From Planctomycetota bacterium (lineage in GTDB: Bacteria; Planctomycetota; UBA8108; JACQVS01), in the NCBI GenBank assembly GCA_028280485.1, contig JANQLS010000085.1, positions 248,001 through 312,000 of the forward strand: a stretch of DNA of 64,000 nucleotides. The letters run 5' to 3'. A model generated the notes under the pieces. The model saw only the letters and a program-made list of their open reading frames with translations, made no database searches and had not been told where the DNA came from. Positions 59,222-64,000 of the stretch are shown here, piece after piece. The translations under genes and the position numbers were made by a program. The stretch's first letter is position 1; the number at the start of each line of letters is the position of its first letter.

Positions 59222-62200
59222 ATGAATCGTTCAGTAATTACCTTCAGTGTCTGTTTAATTTTCATTGCCATTGCTAAGCCTAGCTTCGCGCTCTCTGGTC
59301 GGTATTCCTTGATCTTTGCCGAAGGTGAAGTCATCGGCAATAAGCTCATCCAAAGGCTATCTGCCAGACACGTCAGTCGTAATGAAAATGGAGACCTGGG
59401 CCTCGGTATCGAGTTTAGTAATCAAAGCGGTTTCTTTGTCGGTCCTCATCTTTTAGCTCAGGATGGCGACGTCATCGATGGCAAGACGATAGTAAAGATT
59501 CAATTTCCTGAGGTGAATTCCAGTGGTGATCACGCCTTCCTGGGGACGTTTCAAACCGTGGATGGTCAGGGAGAGTTAGATCTTTCTACCGGGATCTTTC
59601 TCAATGGTGATTTAGTAGTTGAAGCCGGCAACATCATCGCCGGGCAATCTATTCTTGGCTTTGTTGATTTTTCTTTGGCTGACGATGGATCTCTTGTCTT
59701 TATCGCAATCCTACCAGGGCCGTCTAATGGCTCTGTCGAACGGGCTCTAATAAAGGACTCTGAAGTTGTCGCAAGAGAAGGTCAAACCATCGCTGACCAA
59801 GTCTTAGGGAAAATTCATGAGTGTGCCCATAACAGCCTGGGAGAAATTATTTTCACCACTGAAGTGAGTACGGGTGAAGATCCTCAATTGGCACTTTTCG
59901 ATAAATTCGGGCCGAGAGTTTCTCCCGGAGATACGATTTCAGATTTAACCTTACAAAGCGTTCGTTCACCTTCAATTAATGATTCAAGACAGGTCGTGAT
60001 AGTTGGAGAGTTCGTTCATGGTGGTCAGCCATCTGAGGGTATTTTTTCGGAGAATTCTTTACTCTTCCGCGTAGGAGAACAAATTGATTTCGTCGTTATC
60101 CAAGAAATCTATTCTGTCTTCATCAATCCAAATGGCGAGTTAAGTTTTGGGGTACGAATTCGAGATAACTATAAGGGAGTTGTTTCACCGGTAGACGTAC
60201 TTTCAAGCTCTGAGGCATCTCCCACTGTAGCTAGATTGAGTGAAACTAAAAAAGAACAGCTATTTAAATTACCGCTCATCACTTCTGTCGGCTTTAAGGT
60301 GAAGCTCCATGGACCGAATATCAATCATGTTGATCTCTTGACTTACAAGTCACAGCGCCCTCCCATCCGAGCTTCGTTTGATAAGAGTCTCGTTTATCCC
60401 GAGACGACGGTTAATGATTTCACCTTCCCCGTGCTTAGGGATGGAGTCAGATTTTTAAGAGTTCACGGAAGGGATCTGACGAGCGAGCCGGTCGATATCG
60501 AATTGAGTTTTGAGCCCATCAGTATGGCGATTTCAGATTTGTCCATCCGAGGATCGGCACGAGAAGTTATCGATGTTGCCATCTCCGGTGGGGGTTTTAC
60601 CGCAGATCATGAATTTAGTTTAAAGCATTCCGATGGAACGGTTGTTGAGCCTACTGAATCGTTATTTGTATCCCATACGCGAGTGGAAGTTCGATTTGAT
60701 CTGACGGGTGCACCTATCGGAACTTATGACGCTATCGTTATGGATCCTCTCGGCCAGACTGAATCCTTAAATAGTAGTTTTGAAGTGATCGAAGGGACTT
60801 CTCGGGGCTTTGTCGAGATGGAGGTGATCGGGGTAGATTACGCTCGTTACAACCGAACGGGTCGATTTGATGTCGTCTACACCAATCGGGGTGATTACCC
60901 CATTAAAGCTCCCTTGTTTAAAATTGAGGGACCACCCGGTACTCGTTTTTCTTTAGCTCAAAGAAGGCACTTTCAACCACAGCAACTTCTCGTTTTGGGG
61001 ACTCACGCTGGTGGCGTGCCCGGAATTCTTCCTCCGGGAGAGGGGGGGCGAATTCCAATTTACTTCAAATCTTCAAAGTGCTCCCAACCCGGACCTGAAG
61101 AAGATCCTCATTGCTTTGAAACCCCCGTTGAAGACTGCCCTTGTAAGGCCTTTCCAAACGAAGAATGCACCTTTTGTGATCTTAGATTTCGAATTTCTAC
61201 TTTCGAGCCAGGGCCTAATGAGGTCATCGGTTGGGATTTAATCGATCCTATTGCAACGGGAATAACAAATGCCGGTTGGGCTGAAGCTTGGCCCCAGCTC
61301 TCCCAATACTTTGGAGTTACTTGGCGAGAATTTCATCTGAACCTTATTCAAATTGCCAATCGATTAGCTCGAAGAGGAATTAATCCTCAGAATGTTTTAA
61401 GCCTCTATCGCTTTGTGGTCGCGGATGCATTGGGGCGACCATCTTCAGCAATTATGGGAAGAGTTTTAAGAGATGGAACTCGTAGGCCCGTCGCGGGCGC
61501 CACCCTTGTGGCTTTTGATGAAGATGATAGAGCAGTATCAACGACCCGAACGGATCAAACGGGTTCTTTTGCATTGAGTTGGTTAGAGAATCAAAAAGAA
61601 TATCGCTTAGCCGTCGTCGACCAGGCTATCACTTCTACGAATGTTAGCCTGTCAGATCGGGTCATGACTGCCTACGAAGGAGATCTTCTGGGATTAGAAG
61701 TCTTCACCCAGCCAGAAGACAATGATGTAGAGCCAGGCTGTGAAAATTGTAATCTCGCGGGGCTGCCCACTCGGGCTATGTTCCCTCCTGATGGCTTTTT
61801 TATCGAAAAGGCTCGACAGGAAATGATTTTGGTGAGTTCGTGGGATCCCAACGAAAAGGATGGTCCCGTCGGTGAAGGTGAGGATAACTTGATTCCACCG
61901 GATGAAGAAATCGTCTATACGATTTACTTTGAAAACTTACCCGCTGAAGAAGGGGAAATTGTCGCCGCCGCGAACTTGGTGACTCTCGAGGATGAATTAG
62001 ATATTCATTTAGACTTGGATACATTTGAGCCCCGCGAATTTCGTATTGGTAGCGATGAATCCCAAGTTTGGTCGTTCAATCTCAGTGGGCAAGATCGATT
62101 CAGTGGTTATGCCTATGAAGATGATCCCATCTTTGATTCAGATAGTTACTACGAAGAAGTACGAGTCCGTCAGATCCTTCCCGATCCGGATAATGAGGGA

Positions 62201-63361
62201 GAGACGATTGAAAAAGAATACGAAGTTCAGGTCTACGTTAATTTAGAACGAGATACTCGCACGTTAAGAGTAAGCTTCCAGAGCCAATTTAATCCCTGGG
62301 ATCCACTCGGCGGGTTTTTAGTACCTAATGATGATTTAAGGCAAGGCGAAGGTCAGTTTTCCTTTTCAATTCGAACCATGGCCGATATCGAAGATGGAAC
62401 GGACGTCAGTAATGATGCTCTGATCGGCTTTGACAACAATCCTGAACAGATTCTGACTCCTGAATGGACGAACGTTGTAACGACCGAGATTCCTCCACAA
62501 ACTCCGAATAGCCCAGCACCTGTTCATGAAGCTCACGCTGTAGAGCTCGATCAGGTTTTTCAGTGGGTGAGTGAGAACGCCATGTCCTATCAAATCTCAT
62601 TGTGGAGAATGGAAGGAGACGTTGAGCAACTGATCTATGAAGATGATATGGCGGATGCTTACTTCACTCCTCGCGATCTCTTAGAAATGGGAAAACGTTA
62701 CGAATGGCAGATCGTTGCCGAAAATGAATTTGGGGAATCGACGAGTGAACGTTGGGCTTTTACCGCGATGGCAGAAGCTGGGTGTCCAGGTGCCGTAACG
62801 GAACCCAGTCCGCTCGATCAAGAATTTGTGGATTTAGATTCCGTAACCCTGAGTTGGGCTGAAGTTGAAAATGCAGCTGCGTATTCTCTCTACTTGTGGC
62901 TCGAAACTGAAACTCGACCTGACCATGCGATCGTCAGTGGAATTGTAAATCCTAGTTTCAATGTCGATGATTACATTCAACCGGGAAATTCTTACAAATG
63001 GCAAGTCATTCCCTTCAGCTCCGTCGATTGTGAAATTGAAGGACCCGTTTGGGTATTTGATTATCGCACTGGGGAACAAAGTATGTTTAAGCGGATGGAT
63101 GTTGACGTCAACGGAGTGAATGAGATCACCGACTCTATTTATTTACTGACTTATCTCTTCCTGGGTGATGCCCAATTGAACTGTGAAGCCGCCGCCGATG
63201 TGAATGCGGATAACAAAGCGGACATTACCGATGCGATCAATATTCTCTCGCATCTTTTCTTGGGAACCTTTGATCCTGCAGATCCATTTGAATCTTGCGG
63301 TTTTGAAGACGGTACTTCGTTGGGCTGTGATTCGTATCCGCCTTGTGAGGGGGAGGGATGA
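59222..63361 (+). CDS. Very large secreted multidomain protein with C-terminal dockerin
   Basis: A 1379-residue protein with a signal peptide (SVITFSVCLIFIAIAKPSFA). Residues about 30-330 are a repeat of about 65-residue beta units (LSARHVSRNENGDLGLGI; DFSLADDGSLVFIAI; FINPNGELSFGVRI), the 'NxxGxxxF' tandem type. Then come Ig-like segments, a carboxypeptidase-regulatory-like domain (about 745-810: GRVLRDGTRRPVAGATLVAF), a stretch with SSWDPNEKDGPVGEGEDNLI typical of exported repeat-protein junctions, two Fn3-like domains, and a complete two-unit dockerin at the C-terminus (DVDVNGVNEITDSIYLL...FLGDAQL; DVNADNKADITDAINILSHL...FLGTFDP). It probably acts at the cell surface. Followed by repeat elements, then a convergent sigma-factor gene. 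Confidence 0.87.
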   Translation: MNRSVITFSVCLIFIAIAKPSFALSGRYSLIFAEGEVIGNKLIQRLSARHVSRNENGDLGLGIEFSNQSGFFVGPHLLAQDGDVIDGKTIVKIQFPEVNSSGDHAFLGTFQTVDGQGELDLSTGIFLNGDLVVEAGNIIAGQSILGFVDFSLADDGSLVFIAILPGPSNGSVERALIKDSEVVAREGQTIADQVLGKIHECAHNSLGEIIFTTEVSTGEDPQLALFDKFGPRVSPGDTISDLTLQSVRSPSINDSRQVVIVGEFVHGGQPSEGIFSENSLLFRVGEQIDFVVIQEIYSVFINPNGELSFGVRIRDNYKGVVSPVDVLSSSEASPTVARLSETKKEQLFKLPLITSVGFKVKLHGPNINHVDLLTYKSQRPPIRASFDKSLVYPETTVNDFTFPVLRDGVRFLRVHGRDLTSEPVDIELSFEPISMAISDLSIRGSAREVIDVAISGGGFTADHEFSLKHSDGTVVEPTESLFVSHTRVEVRFDLTGAPIGTYDAIVMDPLGQTESLNSSFEVIEGTSRGFVEMEVIGVDYARYNRTGRFDVVYTNRGDYPIKAPLFKIEGPPGTRFSLAQRRHFQPQQLLVLGTHAGGVPGILPPGEGGRIPIYFKSSKCSQPGPEEDPHCFETPVEDCPCKAFPNEECTFCDLRFRISTFEPGPNEVIGWDLIDPIATGITNAGWAEAWPQLSQYFGVTWREFHLNLIQIANRLARRGINPQNVLSLYRFVVADALGRPSSAIMGRVLRDGTRRPVAGATLVAFDEDDRAVSTTRTDQTGSFALSWLENQKEYRLAVVDQAITSTNVSLSDRVMTAYEGDLLGLEVFTQPEDNDVEPGCENCNLAGLPTRAMFPPDGFFIEKARQEMILVSSWDPNEKDGPVGEGEDNLIPPDEEIVYTIYFENLPAEEGEIVAAANLVTLEDELDIHLDLDTFEPREFRIGSDESQVWSFNLSGQDRFSGYAYEDDPIFDSDSYYEEVRVRQILPDPDNEGETIEKEYEVQVYVNLERDTRTLRVSFQSQFNPWDPLGGFLVPNDDLRQGEGQFSFSIRTMADIEDGTDVSNDALIGFDNNPEQILTPEWTNVVTTEIPPQTPNSPAPVHEAHAVELDQVFQWVSENAMSYQISLWRMEGDVEQLIYEDDMADAYFTPRDLLEMGKRYEWQIVAENEFGESTSERWAFTAMAEAGCPGAVTEPSPLDQEFVDLDSVTLSWAEVENAAAYSLYLWLETETRPDHAIVSGIVNPSFNVDDYIQPGNSYKWQVIPFSSVDCEIEGPVWVFDYRTGEQSMFKRMDVDVNGVNEITDSIYLLTYLFLGDAQLNCEAAADVNADNKADITDAINILSHLFLGTFDPADPFESCGFEDGTSLGCDSYPPCEGEG

Positions 63362-63372
63362 AATTAGTAACA

Positions 63373-63537
63373 CCCCTCGCTAGCGCTTCGGGCTAGTTAA
63401 ATAACTCTTGCTTTAATTTAATTAATCATCTGTAGCGCCACCCCAGATACGTTTCTAAACGAACAATCTTGTGGGTGGCTTTTATTTCGAAGAATTGGGT
63501 AACGGATTTTTAACTAGCCCGAAGCGCTAGCGAGGGG
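63373..63537. repeat. Facing 26-base repeat pair enclosing an interrupted CTGTAGCGCC hairpin
   Basis: Perfect inverted 26-base copies are at 63373-63398 and 63512-63537. Between them, 63430-63479 is half of the CTGTAGCGCC element (CTGTAGCGCCACCCC ... TTGTGGGTGGC), but its hairpin is split by 24 extra bases (63445-63468) compared with 35520-35545. It lies between convergent genes ending at 63361 and 63573. Confidence 0.88.
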
Positions 63538-63572
63538 AGAAAATCGATCGAGGTAGGAATCGCGGATCGAAT

Positions 63573-64000
63573 CTACTCCTCCTCCGCCTCAACACCCGAT
63601 GTTTCTTTTAGCTTTTTCATCGCGCGGGAGAACACTTTTCGGACGGTGGTTTCGTCGGAGAAGCCCATCGCTTCGGCCACTTCACCGTAAGACATCTCAC
63701 AAAATCGTCTAAGGATGATGACCTCGCGGTGGTGCTCTTTTAGACCTAATAAACAGGTTTCGATTTTTTCGAGAAGCTCTTTTCCTCTATAGATAGCCGA
63801 CGGAGTGGGATCCTTGCCTTTAAAAAGCGTTTGGGTCATGTCTTCGTTTTCGTAAGCACTCGCTTCTTTAACTTTTCCCCCGCCTCTTTTTTGCGCTAAC
63901 TGACGTCGAAACGAATCGTTCATCGAATTCGAGACACATTTGGCGATCCAATTCCGGAACGTGCCTTCTGATTGATGCTCAAATTGTTTCAAGTTTTGAA
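63573..64000 (-). CDS. ECF-type sigma-70 family factor (5' end beyond window)
   Basis: The minus-strand frame stays open to base 64000, so the N-terminus is outside the window; at least 142 residues are visible. It contains the end of region 2 (SEGTFRNWIAKCVSNSMNDSFRRQL), a charged linker, and region 4 with its helix-turn-helix (LKEHHREVIILRRFCEMSYG, EVAEAMGFSDETTVRKVFSR). The RNA polymerase sigma family is clear, and the ECF type fits the short linker between regions 2 and 4. No anti-sigma gene is visible; it would lie downstream at lower coordinates, but only repeats are there. Confidence 0.9.
   Translation of the reverse strand, partial: QNLKQFEHQSEGTFRNWIAKCVSNSMNDSFRRQLAQKRGGGKVKEASAYENEDMTQTLFKGKDPTPSAIYRGKELLEKIETCLLGLKEHHREVIILRRFCEMSYGEVAEAMGFSDETTVRKVFSRAMKKLKETSGVEAEEE

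Noticed and set aside
3674..63361. A cellulosome cluster, because of the dockerins
   Set aside because: No glycoside hydrolase, carbohydrate-binding module of the usual types, or multi-cohesin scaffoldin is visible.

Overview
The window looks like a chromosomal segment of a planctomycete (phylum Planctomycetota), probably an uncultured or little-studied lineage. No rRNA or tRNA gene is visible, so this rests on protein families. There are three PVC-type 'membrane-bound dehydrogenase' beta-propeller proteins with HEAT repeats (16417-19176, 27338-30379, 52628-55999). There is a Tat-exported Gfo/Idh/MocA oxidoreductase, a planctomycete-style cytochrome domain, a BlaI/M56 regulatory pair, and many large secreted proteins with dockerin-like calcium-binding repeats of the form RGDxNxDG...LFLGG. 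Base composition is moderate (not GC-rich), and intergenic spaces are crowded with short palindromic repeats.

Layout. 1-3.1 kb: the edge of a DUF4382 lipoprotein gene, divergent from a membrane-anchored dynamin-like GTPase. 3.7-9.4 kb: a secreted protein of six Cys-bounded beta-repeats with a dockerin, then a BlaI-type repressor with a clear promoter/operator and its M56 (BlaR1-like) partner, fused to a possible heme module and two PDZ domains. 9.6-14.6 kb (minus strand): two tail-collar-like secreted paralogues, a hydrophobic-domain protein followed by a decayed dockerin, a small acidic protein and a Gfo/Idh/MocA oxidoreductase. 14.7-19.9 kb: ilvD coupled to a heme-less PVC dehydrogenase lipoprotein, then a small membrane protein and a DJ-1/PfpI protein. 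20-26.9 kb: a secreted propeller-dockerin protein, an M20 peptidase, mutM, a Rieske ferredoxin and a cohesin-like plus dockerin protein. 27.3-35.5 kb: a PVC dehydrogenase with a heme domain, a FUN14-like protein, a PAP2-like protein, a diheme double-DM13 dockerin protein and a PIG-L deacetylase. 35.6-40.2 kb: an esterase, a MamK-like actin with an upstream coiled-coil gene, and three small membrane or anchored proteins. 40.6-58.9 kb: a very large multiheme cytochrome with dockerin and Ig-like domains, a TPR-like secreted protein, an amidohydrolase, a LamG/Ig protein with a HEAT partner, an SGNH hydrolase coupled to a PVC dehydrogenase, and a TPR lipoprotein. 59.2-64 kb: a 1379-residue dockerin protein and the edge of an ECF-type sigma factor.

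How the parts fit together. Two themes dominate. The first is the cell envelope or extracellular face: at least seven intact proteins carry dockerin-like repeats at N-terminal, internal or C-terminal positions, attached to cytochrome, DM13, propeller, cohesin-like, tail-collar or Ig-like modules. This suggests a shared surface-assembly or anchoring tag rather than a cellulosome, because no glycoside hydrolase is present. The second is periplasmic or extracellular electron transfer: multiheme cytochrome, diheme-DM13 protein, heme-tailed PVC dehydrogenases and a Rieske protein.

The most striking single locus is the MamK-like actin (36499-37611) with its coiled-coil, acidic-linker neighbour (37683-38681), in a region with no other recognisable magnetosome gene. 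At DNA level, three families of palindromic repeats sit at every convergent gene junction that has room for one, often touching stop codons, and no transposase is present in the window.
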